Assembly: GCA_030058085.1 (NCBI GenBank)
Contig: JASGTU010000287.1
Coordinates: 1-44,154 of the forward strand
Source of the DNA: Chloroflexota bacterium
GTDB taxonomy: Bacteria > Chloroflexota > Anaerolineae > Caldilineales > Caldilineaceae
DNA length: 44,154 nucleotides
Reading direction: 5' to 3'
Under the pieces are notes generated by a model. The model ran no database searches. It saw only the letters and a program-made list of their open reading frames with translations, and was not told the DNA's origin. The translations under genes and the position numbers were made by a program. Shown here in pieces: positions 16,806 through 24,927 of the stretch (positions are counted from its first letter, which is position 1; each line of letters starts with the position of its first letter).

Positions 16806-18662
16806 ATGCAGCGCCTCGAACGACAGCGCTTCGGCGCCCTGCTGCGCCACTACCGCACGCGCCAGGGCTTGAACCAGATGCACCTGGCTGCCCAGCTCAA
16901 TCTGACGCCCAGCAACATCAGCCGCTGGGAATCGGGCAAGCGCAGCCCGCCGGACCGGGATACGACCCTCGCCCTAGCGGATGTCCTGGAGCTGGAGCCG
17001 CGCGACACGAACCTGCTGCTGGCCGCGGCCGGTTATATGCAGGTGGAAGGTGGCGGCATCGACTTCGGCGACCCGCTGCTGCGCTCCTTGGCAACCACCC
17101 TCGCCGGTGACATGCCCCCGGCGCAGCGCGCCCTCTTCCGCCGCCAGATCGAAGAACTGCTTCAGATCTGGTCCCAGGCATTGCGCCTGGCCGCGCCGGC
17201 AGAAAGCCGCGACCGCCGCGAACAGCGCGAGGCCTATGAGCGTCTGCTCGACGAAAGCTTCGCCCTGCACACGCTGATCCGCCTGCCCATCCTCGCCGCG
17301 CTGGGCCGCCAGTCCGCCCGCCAGAGCCAATACCTGGAGGCGCGGGTCTGGTATGAACGGGCCAAAGAGGCGGCTGACCACGCCGGCGAACAGGCCTGGT
17401 CCGCGGAGATGAGCGTGCAGACCGGCAACATCCTGCGCGCCCTGGGCGAGCGCGAGGCGCTGTCCCACTACCGGGCTGCAGAGCGCATCTTCGCCGCCAT
17501 CCCCGACCCGCTAGGCGCGGCGCGCTGCCGGCGCAAACAGGCTAGCGTTTTCCTCTATTTGGGCATCGAAAGCGCTGACGACGCGCTGCGCGCCGAGCAA
17601 CTGCTGCACGACAACATTGCGCAACTGACCGCCCTGCGCCGCGCCGCGCCCGACCAGGAGCGCGCGGTGCAGACCGAGCTGTTCAACGCCTATTCCTACT
17701 TGGGTTGGTTGCACAGCCTGCAGGGCCGCGCCGAGGAGGGCATCGAACTGCGGCGCCGCGCGCTCAGCCTGGCGCGCCGCCTCCAGGACCACTATCGCCT
17801 CTCCGTAGGCCACCGGCTGCTGGGCGATGACCACGAGAACCGCGGCGACCTGGCGGAGGCCGAGGCCAACTACCGCGAAGCGCTCGCGCAGTGCGACGGC
17901 ATCGAGAGTCCGACCAAGCGCGCCCGCGAGCAGGGCAAGGTCGAGCGGGGGCTGGGCGCGACGTTGACGCGGCAGGGTCGCTTCGACGAGGCCAGCAGCC
18001 ACCTGGCGGAAAGCCTCGCCATTTTTCGTTCGGCGGAAGACGACCTCAACCTGGCGTGGACGCTGAACGAACTGGGCAAGCTGCACGCGGCCCGCGGCAG
18101 CACCGGCCGCGCCCTAGATGCGCACTGGGTGGCGCGCGCCGTCTTCGAGAAGATCGGCAACGCCTACTACGCCGCGGGCGCCGGGCTGGACTTGGCCGAG
18201 ATTCACTGCCTGCAAGGCGCGCTCGACCAGGCCCAGGCCCTTGCCGAGCAGTCGCACCGCGTGGCCTCCGAGCGCGGGCACCGGCGGCTTTTAGCCCGCG
18301 CCCAAGAGCTGCGCGGCTTTGTGGCGTTGCTGCGCGACGGGCGTTATGAGCAGGCGCGGCCCCTCTACGACGCGTTCTTCGATACGGTGCTGGAGATCGG
18401 CGCGCTGGCGGAATATGCCGAGCGGCTCATTCAACGCGCGGAGCATCTGCTGGCGCAGCGCTGGTATGCCGCCGTGCAGGAAATGGCCGCCCACCACATG
18501 CTGCGCTGCCAGGGGGACGACGACGCCGAACTGGTCCAGCACTTGCGCGCCGAACTGGACAGCCGACGCCGTCAGGCCGACGCAGCCGCAGGCCACGCGC
18601 GCAAGCCCGCCGCCCTAGACGCCCGCATCGCCGATCTGTTGTCTGCAGAAGATGGGGCCTAG
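16806..18662 (+). CDS. XRE-family regulator with TPR domain
   Basis: A protein of about 618 residues. Residues 8-62 form a Cro/C1-type helix-turn-helix (LLRHYRTRQGLNQMHLAAQL, then TPSNISRWESGKR). The rest is helical, with tetratricopeptide-like repeats (for example AEANYREALAQCDGIESP, and FDEASSHLAESLAIFRSAED followed by NLAWTLNELGKLH). Such regulators often sense a peptide or protein partner through the TPR array. I choose ATG 16806 with AAGGAA upstream rather than the GTG at 16698, because this keeps the promoter region non-coding. Its stop codon shares four bases with that of the convergent small gene. Confidence 0.85.
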   Translation: MQRLERQRFGALLRHYRTRQGLNQMHLAAQLNLTPSNISRWESGKRSPPDRDTTLALADVLELEPRDTNLLLAAAGYMQVEGGGIDFGDPLLRSLATTLAGDMPPAQRALFRRQIEELLQIWSQALRLAAPAESRDRREQREAYERLLDESFALHTLIRLPILAALGRQSARQSQYLEARVWYERAKEAADHAGEQAWSAEMSVQTGNILRALGEREALSHYRAAERIFAAIPDPLGAARCRRKQASVFLYLGIESADDALRAEQLLHDNIAQLTALRRAAPDQERAVQTELFNAYSYLGWLHSLQGRAEEGIELRRRALSLARRLQDHYRLSVGHRLLGDDHENRGDLAEAEANYREALAQCDGIESPTKRAREQGKVERGLGATLTRQGRFDEASSHLAESLAIFRSAEDDLNLAWTLNELGKLHAARGSTGRALDAHWVARAVFEKIGNAYYAAGAGLDLAEIHCLQGALDQAQALAEQSHRVASERGHRRLLARAQELRGFVALLRDGRYEQARPLYDAFFDTVLEIGALAEYAERLIQRAEHLLAQRWYAAVQEMAAHHMLRCQGDDDAELVQHLRAELDSRRRQADAAAGHARKPAALDARIADLLSAEDGA

Positions 18663-18952
18663 CCGTCCTGGCTGTCTTGGTCGGGCTTGGGCCGGCTGAT
18701 CAGGCGCACGCCGCCGCCCGGCAGCCGTTTTTCGCGCAGGATGGCGTCGTAGACAAGCTGCTCGTCGGGCGTGAGCGTGATGTCGCGGCCGCGGCGGTTG
18801 ATAAGCTTCTGCATTGCGATCCCCATGCCGCCGCTGGGTATCTCGTCGGGCAGGCGACCGGTGGTGCGGATGTGGTCGACGACGCCTGAGCGTTTTGCAT
18901 AGAGCGCTGCGGTCAGCTTGATTTCGGCGTCGGAGTATTCTTTGGGGGCCAT
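18659..18952 (-). CDS. Small hypothetical protein (97 aa)
   Basis: A 97-residue polar protein starting MAPKEYSDAEIKLTAALYAKR, with a C-terminal tail rich in Gly, Arg and Asp. The segment MQKLINRRGRDITLTPDEQLVYDAIL looks helical. ATG 18952 has GGAGG close upstream. It is convergent with the XRE-TPR gene and overlaps it by the four bases CTAG, in which both stop codons lie. I do not recognise a family. Confidence 0.65.
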   Translation of the reverse strand: MAPKEYSDAEIKLTAALYAKRSGVVDHIRTTGRLPDEIPSGGMGIAMQKLINRRGRDITLTPDEQLVYDAILREKRLPGGGVRLISRPKPDQDSQDG

Positions 18953-19106
18953 GCGTTTCCTCCAGAGGGATTGGGTCGGATTGGCGACGGCGATTCGCGC
19001 ACAGGCGCGGCAACGCCGCCCGGCATGGCTCTATTATCGCCCAGAGGCCCGCGCAGAGGCAAGAAACGCCGGGATCGGCCTGGCGCGAGGGGATGCCGGC
19101 AGAGCG

Positions 19107-19115
19107 TGTTAAAAT
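19107..19115 (+). promoter_or_regulatory. Extended -10 promoter candidate for the Mug-type gene
   Basis: TGT-TAAAAT at 19107-19115 forms an extended -10 element (TGn plus five of six matches to TATAAT). It lies about 60 bases before the glycosylase start. No clear -35 is seen at 17 bases. The rest of the 223-base gap between the divergent genes shows nothing else. Confidence 0.4.
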
Positions 19116-19175
19116 GTCTGCAACGCAGCAGGCCCTGGTGCGCCGAACTACTTTTATGCAGACCTGAACGAAGGG

Positions 19176-19781
19176 ATGGGGCGGACATTGACTGAGCGAA
19201 AGAAGCCGGCCAAAGCCGATCTGGCGGCTGCCGCCGGGGCAACCATTCCCGACGTGATCGCGCCCGGCTTGCGGGCGCTCTTCTGCGGCATCAACCCCGG
19301 CCTCTATTCGGGCTATACCGGTTATCACTTCGCGCGTCCCGGCAACCGCTTCTGGCGCGCGCTCTATGAGTCCGGCTTCACCGAGACGCTCCTGAAGCCG
19401 CACCAGCAACAGCGTCTGTTGGATGTGGGGTGCGGGATCACCAACCTGGTTTCCCGCACGACGGTGAGCAGCCGCGAGATAACCCGCGCCGAATTGGATA
19501 CGGGTTCCTGCCGGCTGCAAGAGATAGTCGAGCTATACCGGCCTTGGTCTGTCGCCATTCTGGGCATCGACGCCTATCGCACGGCGTTTTCACGCCCGGA
19601 CGCGGGCGTTGGGCGGCAACCGCAGGGGATAGGGCCGGCGCCGCTGTGGGTGCTGCCCAACCCAAGCGGCGTCAACGGCCATTATCCCCCCGCTGTCTTG
19701 GCGGCGACGTTTCGCGATTTTCGCCGCGACCTCGAAAAACTGCACCTCTGGCCCGCCGGACGCTTGTTGCCCGACGGCTAG
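19176..19781 (+). CDS. mug: G/U mismatch-specific uracil-DNA glycosylase (Mug/TDG family)
   Basis: A 201-residue Mug-type DNA glycosylase that removes uracil or ethenocytosine opposite guanine. Diagnostic motifs are present: GINPGLYSGYTGYHFARPGNRFW (residues about 30-52) with the catalytic Asn of GINPG, and the C-terminal NPSGVNGHY loop that contacts the mismatch. The length is slightly above the E. coli protein because of about 20 extra N-terminal residues. The start is uncertain: ATG 19176 has GAAGGG too close, and TTG 19188 is an alternative. It ends in a CTAG stop overlap with the convergent FMN-reductase-like gene. Confidence 0.9.
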   Translation: MGRTLTERKKPAKADLAAAAGATIPDVIAPGLRALFCGINPGLYSGYTGYHFARPGNRFWRALYESGFTETLLKPHQQQRLLDVGCGITNLVSRTTVSSREITRAELDTGSCRLQEIVELYRPWSVAILGIDAYRTAFSRPDAGVGRQPQGIGPAPLWVLPNPSGVNGHYPPAVLAATFRDFRRDLEKLHLWPAGRLLPDG

Positions 19782-20506
19782 GCCGCCATGCGCCGCTCGC
19801 CGGACATGAGTTGCGCCATGCGGTCGTTGGCTCGATCGATGTACTCCTCGCGCGTGAGCAGCGGACGGCTGACGGCTGCCAGCTTGTCGGCGGGCAAAAC
19901 GCCGCTACGCATGAACTGGCGGCCCGCTTCGTGCGCAGCGCTCAAGATGTCATCCCCGCCGCCGTTCTTGAGAAGTTGCACGAATTCCGCGGCGTGCGGT
20001 CGCAGCAATGCCCCGGCAAAGGCGCGGTGTGCGCTGTCGCAAAACGCCTGCATGTAGGCCAGCAGCGGGTCGAAGGTCTCCATCTCCCAGTGCCCGCACA
20101 CCGACGCCAGGATCAGGCTCCCGCCCTTTACGCCAACGCCCATAGGGTGGCGCACCCGCCCGTCGCGCACTTCTACCGTCGGTTCGACAAATGGCAGCAG
20201 ACGGTCAAACACGTTCTTCATGGGGCCGGGTATGCCGTCCATATACACGGGCGCGCCGATCACCCAACAATCTGCCGTGCGCAGGCGCGGGTAAAGGCGC
20301 TGCATGTCGTCCTCTACGCTGCAGCGACCGGGCGATTTGTACCAGCAATCGAAGCGCCCAAGGCACGGTTCGATTTCCATTTGCCGGAGATAGAGTAGCT
20401 CGACCTCCGCGCCTTCTTCCTGCATACCGCTGAGAAGAGCCGAGGTCAACGTTGTTGTGACGCCTTTTTCACGGCGCGCGCTCCCGTTGAGGGCCACCAC
20501 GTACAT
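19778..20506 (-). CDS. NADPH-dependent FMN reductase / flavodoxin-like protein
   Basis: A flavodoxin-fold protein of about 242 residues. The N-terminal strand and phosphate loop read YVVALNGSARREKGVTTTL. The dinucleotide-binding region PVYMDGIPGPMKNVFDRLL is the family signature for FMN binding. Two cysteines in IEPCLGRFDCWYKSPGRC resemble those found in iron-sulfur flavoprotein-type reductases. I choose ATG 20506 with AAGGAGG 6 bases upstream over the longer frame at 20524. It would reduce flavin or a quinone-like substrate. The partner is unknown. Confidence 0.85.
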   Translation of the reverse strand: MYVVALNGSARREKGVTTTLTSALLSGMQEEGAEVELLYLRQMEIEPCLGRFDCWYKSPGRCSVEDDMQRLYPRLRTADCWVIGAPVYMDGIPGPMKNVFDRLLPFVEPTVEVRDGRVRHPMGVGVKGGSLILASVCGHWEMETFDPLLAYMQAFCDSAHRAFAGALLRPHAAEFVQLLKNGGGDDILSAAHEAGRQFMRSGVLPADKLAAVSRPLLTREEYIDRANDRMAQLMSGERRMAA

Positions 20507-20597
20507 ATTTGCCTCCTTGCTCAATTGGTTAGGCTCTGATGGCCGGACGCGGCCATTGCAGATTACGCCCCTAACGTAGCAGAGGCGCGGCTACAAA

Positions 20598-20627
20598 ATG
20601 GCTACACGGCGCGGCGTGTGTAGCCAT
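20598..20627 (-). terminator. Rho-independent terminator candidate after the uracil-DNA glycosylase gene
   Basis: Perfect 10-base inverted repeat ATGGCTACAC / GTGTAGCCAT with a 10-base loop. On the minus strand the 3' arm is followed by TTTGTAG, a short T run. It lies 46 bases past the stop of the minus-strand glycosylase gene and about 90 bases before the start of the FMN-reductase-like gene. It could instead be an operator for the latter. Confidence 0.55.
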
Positions 20628-20672
20628 ACGCGGCAAGGGTGCGGGCAGGAGGCAAGGGAGCGCAGACTGACC

Positions 20673-21365
20673 CTATGCGGAAGTGGAGCGGAAGAGCGCC
20701 TTGGCCTGGGCTAGCACGTCGTCCATCATGGCGGGCGTCAGGCGACCGGTGTTGGTGTTCTGCAGGCTGGGGTGGTAGGAGCAGAGCAGATGGGGCAGGC
20801 CATCGCCCAGGCTGAGTTGCGCGCCGTGGCCGAAAGCCGCCCGCGGCGTCTCATGTCCGGCTTGGCGCAGGCGGCGCAGGTATTGGGCAAGCGCAATCTG
20901 ACCCAGACAGAGGACGACCTCAACCCGCGGCAGCAGGTCGATCTCGCGCGCCATAAAGGGGCGGCATGTGTCGAGTTCCTGCGCCGTGGGCCGGTTTTGG
21001 GGCGGCGCACAGCGCAGCGGCATGGTGATGAAACAGTCGGTCAGCCGCAGACCATCCTGGCGATGCTGTGAGGCGGCCTGGTTGGCAAAGCCGGCGCGGT
21101 GCAGCGCTGCGTAGAGAAAGGCGCCGGAACCGTCGCCGGTGAAGGCGCGGCCGGTGCGGTTGGCCCCATGCGCGCCCGGCGCCAGGCCGATCAGCAACAG
21201 CCGCGCCGCCGGGTCGCCGAAACCGGGAACGGGCTTGCCCCAATATTCCCAGTCCTGATAGGCGCGGCGTTTGGTACGCGCCACTTCTTCGCGCCAGGCG
21301 ACCAGCCGCGGACAGGCCCGGCAGGCGATGATCTCGGCGTGCAGTTCGTGCAGCCCGTTATCCAT
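20673..21365 (-). CDS. Uracil-DNA glycosylase, family 5 (UDGb)
   Basis: A 230-residue Fe-S uracil-DNA glycosylase. The motif-A block GLAPGAHGANRTGRAFTGDGSG is diagnostic of family 5, which has no Asp/Asn in the first motif. The C-terminal SYHPSLQNTNTGRLT block carries the conserved HPS and NTGRLT. Cysteines for a 4Fe-4S cluster begin at CRACPRL near the N terminus. It removes uracil, hypoxanthine or damaged bases from DNA. It sits 892 bases from a Mug-type glycosylase gene. Confidence 0.94.
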   Translation of the reverse strand: MDNGLHELHAEIIACRACPRLVAWREEVARTKRRAYQDWEYWGKPVPGFGDPAARLLLIGLAPGAHGANRTGRAFTGDGSGAFLYAALHRAGFANQAASQHRQDGLRLTDCFITMPLRCAPPQNRPTAQELDTCRPFMAREIDLLPRVEVVLCLGQIALAQYLRRLRQAGHETPRAAFGHGAQLSLGDGLPHLLCSYHPSLQNTNTGRLTPAMMDDVLAQAKALFRSTSA

Positions 21366-21406
21366 GTCCGTCCCCTTGCATATAGTGGTTCGTTCGCTGC
21401 GTGTGT

Positions 21407-21486
21407 GTCATTCTGAAGCGAGCGTTAGCGAGCTGAAGAATCTCGTTGTACCAGAGGCAGAGATGTTTCACTCCGCTCAACATGAC
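21407..21486. repeat. Dispersed 80-bp imperfect palindromic repeat, copy 2
   Basis: Same element as at 2901-2980: same length, same ends (GTCATTCTGA and TCAACATGAC), six differences by hand count. It lies between the glycosylase start and the stop of the YwiC-like gene, whose other side carries a third related element. Confidence 0.8.
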
Positions 21487-21515
21487 AGAGTATGCGTATT
21501 TGGCCAAGTAGCCAT

Positions 21516-22343
21516 CTAGAAGCGCAGCGCCAACATCAGCACAGTGAGGATGCCCAGTCCCATTTCCATGAAGCCGATGGCCTTGATCGAGATGCGCGGG
21601 CGCGCCGGGCTGAGGAACCACACGGCCCGCGCCAGCAACAGCAAATAGGCGATCAGCGCGGTCGCCGGCAGCAGATCGCGCCAGATCAGGGGAGCGACGA
21701 CGACGAGCGCCAGTACGTGCAGCGCCGCCGGCCAGATCAGGTCCGGCTCTCGCCCGCGGTCAAGGCGAATGCGGGCGCGCACGTAGATCACGGAAGGGAT
21801 GGCGCGTGCGGTCAGGCCAACCCAGAGGGCCAGGGCGGCGGGCAGCGTCCAGCCGCCCATCATCGCCATGGCGGGGGCGACGAAGGCCATCGCCGGGGGA
21901 GCAGCCAACTCCGCCTGCAGCGTGCGGCCCGGTTTGGTTAGGTCGTAGTAGAGGAAGACGGCCCCGAAGGGGATCGCCAGGAGCAGGGGCGTCACGAAGG
22001 CGGGGCCCGCCTGCCCGAGCGCCACGGCGAAGCTCACCCCGGCTAGCCCGCCGGCGCCGCCTGCCAGCGCGGCGACGGCCCGTTGCGCCCGCTGCGTGCG
22101 GGCTGTGTGGAGCTTGCGCCGCCGGTCGATCTGTAAGATTTTCAGCGGTTGGCGTATGAGAAACGCAGCCACGGTCGCCAGCCCCAGCAGAAGGCCCGCG
22201 GTCGTAGGGGCTACGAGCAGCCCTAGCAGCACCGGCTCCAGCAGGAAGCCCCAGCCGCCATGTTCGGCGGGGATGATCACCGAGCGCCATGCCGGCCAGC
22301 CGCTCGTCGGGCTGCGTTTGGATTCATTTACTGCGCCTTGCAT
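21516..22343 (-). CDS. YwiC-like integral membrane protein
   Basis: A 275-residue membrane protein with about eight hydrophobic segments. The N-terminal motif VIIPAEHGGWGFLLEP is the hallmark of the YwiC-like family. The later segment FLIRQPLKILQIDRRRKLHTART is a charged loop also typical of it. The function is unestablished. I choose ATG 22343 because AAGGAG lies just upstream. The longer frame to 22382 has no site and would read into a run of CACGAATTG repeats. It is bracketed by palindromic repeats on both sides. Confidence 0.82.
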   Translation of the reverse strand: MQGAVNESKRSPTSGWPAWRSVIIPAEHGGWGFLLEPVLLGLLVAPTTAGLLLGLATVAAFLIRQPLKILQIDRRRKLHTARTQRAQRAVAALAGGAGGLAGVSFAVALGQAGPAFVTPLLLAIPFGAVFLYYDLTKPGRTLQAELAAPPAMAFVAPAMAMMGGWTLPAALALWVGLTARAIPSVIYVRARIRLDRGREPDLIWPAALHVLALVVVAPLIWRDLLPATALIAYLLLLARAVWFLSPARPRISIKAIGFMEMGLGILTVLMLALRF

Positions 22344-22361
22344 GATTCTCCTTTTGTATGC

Positions 22362-22388
22362 CACGAATTGCACGAATTGCACGAAACG
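22362..22388. repeat. CACGAATTG short direct repeats
   Basis: Two and a half tandem copies of CACGAATTG (22362-22388) lie in the leader of the YwiC-like gene. A degenerate copy in the opposite orientation lies at 24828-24849, with 19 of 22 positions matching 22364-22385 by hand count. It may be a remnant of another small intergenic repeat family. Confidence 0.55.
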
Positions 22389-22426
22389 AGAGTAAGGTTC
22401 CTGAGTGCTCTGGCAACTAAGTTTCG

Positions 22427-22503
22427 GTCATTCTGACGACCGGAGGGAGGAAGAATCTGCTCATCCGCCACACAGGGATTCTTCGCCTTCGGCTCAGAAT
22501 GAC
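22427..22503. repeat. Palindromic intergenic repeat with perfect 10-base ends
   Basis: A 77-base element starting GTCATTCTGA and ending TCAGAATGAC, perfect inverted complements. Inner GAAGAATC / GATTCTTC arms are also complementary. It shares its outer end and the AAGAATC block with the 80-base repeats at 2901 and 21407, so it is a related but distinct subfamily member. It lies in the 218-base gap between psuG and the YwiC-like gene, which otherwise holds only the short repeats at 22362. Confidence 0.8.
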
Positions 22504-22561
22504 AACTGTGCAAATTATGTTAACACACCACTAGGAATGACAGCGCTTAGCTACCTAACGA

Positions 22562-23440
22562 TTAGCCATTCGCCAGCGCGGTTGCGATCTCCGCCGCCAC
22601 GCGGGCGTTGTTCTTGAGGAGGGCGATGTTGGCGCGCAGGCTGCGATCGCCCGTCAGCTCGGCGATGCGCGCCAGCAGGAAGGGCGTCACTTCGGCGGAG
22701 CGCAGTCCGCGCTGCTCGGCCTCGGCTACGGCCTGTGCGATCGCCGGTTCGATCTCCTGCGCCGGGATCTCGTCCTGCGGCGCGATGGGGACGGTGACGA
22801 GCAGGCCGCCGGGCAGGCCGAGCGTCTGTTTGGCGCGCCAGATAGCTGCGACCTCGGCAGGGCTGTCGCAGCGCACGTCCACGGGCAGCCCGCTGGAGCG
22901 GCTGTAGAAGGCCGGGAACTCGTCCGTCGCATAGCCGGCTACAGTCACGCCGCGCGTCTCCAAGTATTCGAGCGTGGCGGGCAGGTCGAGGATGGCTTTG
23001 GCCCCGGCGCAGACCACGATGACGGGCGTCTGCGCCAGTTCTTCCAGGTCCGCGCTGATGTCGTTGCCGGCTGCGCCGCCGTGGCCGCGGTGTACGCCGC
23101 CGATGCCGCCGGTGGCGAAGACTTCGATGCCGGCCTGGTGCGCGATCCACATCGTCGTGGCGACGGTGGTGGCGCCGTCCAGCTTCTGCGCCACGACGAT
23201 GGGCAGGTCGCGGCGGCTGACCTTGCGTACGTTCTGCGCGGTGGCGAGGTGTGCGATCTGGCTGTCGTCCAGCCCGGCGATCAACTCGCCGGCGATGATG
23301 CCGACGGTGCGCGGCTGCGCGCCGTGGCTGCGCACGACGGCCTCCATGTCGCGGGCCAGCGCCAGGTTGTGCGGGTAGGGCAGGCCATGCGAGATGACGG
23401 TGGACTCCAGCGCGACTTGGGGCAAGGCGTGGGCGGTCAT
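22562..23440 (-). CDS. psuG: Pseudouridine-5'-phosphate glycosidase
   Basis: A 292-residue PsuG-family enzyme that splits pseudouridine 5'-phosphate into uracil and ribose 5-phosphate. Recognisable blocks are ALESTVISHGLPYP at the N terminus, VGIIAGELIAGL, VATTMWIAHQAGIEVFATGGIGGVHRG, and AGAKAILDLPATLEYLET. FPAFYSRSSGLPV and NIALLKNNARVAAEIA follow towards the end. It overlaps the upstream AlaX-type gene by ATGA, so translation is coupled. The usual partner psuK (pseudouridine kinase) is not in the window. Confidence 0.95.
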   Translation of the reverse strand: MTAHALPQVALESTVISHGLPYPHNLALARDMEAVVRSHGAQPRTVGIIAGELIAGLDDSQIAHLATAQNVRKVSRRDLPIVVAQKLDGATTVATTMWIAHQAGIEVFATGGIGGVHRGHGGAAGNDISADLEELAQTPVIVVCAGAKAILDLPATLEYLETRGVTVAGYATDEFPAFYSRSSGLPVDVRCDSPAEVAAIWRAKQTLGLPGGLLVTVPIAPQDEIPAQEIEPAIAQAVAEAEQRGLRSAEVTPFLLARIAELTGDRSLRANIALLKNNARVAAEIATALANG

Positions 23441-24663
23441 GACGCCTCCTTGCTTGCTAGTTCGGCGGCGGCCTGTTCCGCGGCGTAGGTGATCAGGTCT
23501 GCCAGGCGGTCGGGCGCGATGCCGCCGCCCTGTGCGAAATCGGGACGGCCTCCGCCGCCTCCGCCGAAACGTTGCAGCGAGGCGCGCAGCAGGTTGCCGG
23601 CGTGCAAGGGGGCCTGTTCGCCGCGGGCGAAGATGACGGTAACCTTATCGCCCTGCGCAGAGCCGAGCAGGGCCACGGCGTGCGCGTCGGCGATCAGTTG
23701 GCTTGCCAGCGTGCGCAGGGCAGCGGCGTCGCGGCCGGCATAGGCGTGGGCCACGACGATGCAGCCGCCGCTCTGCGCGCCCTGTTGGCGCAAGTCCTCG
23801 GCTTCGTAGGCGAGCAAGGCGGTCTGGAGTTCGTCGACGCGATGTTGCAGTTCCTTGTTGAGCGCCTGGTCGCGGGCGATGAGTTCGGGGATTTGGGCGA
23901 TGTCGGTGCTGTAGAGCGCGGCGGCCTCGGTGATCAGCCGGTGCTTGAGGCGGTAGTCTAGCAAGGCGCGGCGTCCGCACAGGAAGGTGATGCGGGCCTG
24001 GCCGCGCATGCGCTGCTGGCGGGTGAACTTGATCGCGCCGATCTCGGCGGTGGTGCGCACATGCGTGCCGCCGCAGGCCGACCAGTCAACGCCCGCGATC
24101 TCGACGATGCGGATCTGTCCGCTGACCTTGGGCGGGCGGCGCAGGGGAACCTGGTCGATTTCGGCGTCGCCGACGAAGTAGGTCTTGATGGGGATGGCCC
24201 GGATGACCAGGTCATTCGCCAGCAGTTCGGCCTGGTCGAGTTGCTCCGGCGTCACCTCGGCTGCGTCCAGGTCCAGGGTCGATTCATCCGCGCCGAAGTG
24301 TACGGAGACGGTCTCGAAGCCGAAGAGCTGGTGGAAGACCTGCGAGATGAGGTGCTGGCCCGAATGCTGCTGCATGTGGTCGTGGCGGCGCGGCCAGTCT
24401 ATGCGGCCGTGGATGGTCTGCCCGACGAGCGCGGGGTCTGCGGCGCGGTCGAGGATGTGATAGACCGCGCCATCCGCGGCGACCACGTCGACCACGGCAT
24501 AGTCGCCAAGCGCGCCCGTGTCGTAGGGCTGGCCGCCGGAGGTGGGATAGAAGGCGCTGCGGTCGAGGATCAGCGCCGGCCTGCCGTCGAGTTCGGCAAG
24601 CGCGGTGACGGCGGCGTCAAATTCGGTGCAGTAGGCGTCGGTGTAGTAGATGCGTTCGGTCAT
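23437..24663 (-). CDS. Alanyl-tRNA editing protein, AlaX-L type with DHHA1 domain
   Basis: A 408-residue trans-editing factor that would hydrolyse Ser-tRNA(Ala) or Gly-tRNA(Ala). The editing domain carries the zinc-binding HSGQH (H100, H104) and CGGTH (C197, H201) motifs, and the N-terminal FYPTSGGQPYDTG block is typical of AlaRS-like second domains. A coiled coil (about residues 240-300) and a C-terminal DHHA1 domain with GGGGGGRPDFAQGGG follow. It lacks the aminoacylation domain of alanyl-tRNA synthetase. It is first in a two-gene operon with psuG (ATGA overlap). Confidence 0.93.
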   Translation of the reverse strand: MTERIYYTDAYCTEFDAAVTALAELDGRPALILDRSAFYPTSGGQPYDTGALGDYAVVDVVAADGAVYHILDRAADPALVGQTIHGRIDWPRRHDHMQQHSGQHLISQVFHQLFGFETVSVHFGADESTLDLDAAEVTPEQLDQAELLANDLVIRAIPIKTYFVGDAEIDQVPLRRPPKVSGQIRIVEIAGVDWSACGGTHVRTTAEIGAIKFTRQQRMRGQARITFLCGRRALLDYRLKHRLITEAAALYSTDIAQIPELIARDQALNKELQHRVDELQTALLAYEAEDLRQQGAQSGGCIVVAHAYAGRDAAALRTLASQLIADAHAVALLGSAQGDKVTVIFARGEQAPLHAGNLLRASLQRFGGGGGGRPDFAQGGGIAPDRLADLITYAAEQAAAELASKEAS

Positions 24664-24927
24664 GGCGAAATTCCGGGGCGGTTGGGTGGGCGGTTGCTGC
24701 CGGACGGCTGCCGCGTGAAGGGCAGTTCAGGTCAAGCGGCGCTTTGCGGTATGATAGAGCGGTTTGGCATTGTGTATCCCTGCCGCGAAACCCACGAATG
24801 AGGCGCGTTCAGCGTTCGTTTCGGTCCTTCGTGCAATTCGAGTAATTCGCGGCGACTTCACGGCTGATTTCCTTCATCGCATCTTTCACAGTGAACCGTT
24901 CTTGTTTCCCCTTAGGAGGGACGTTTC

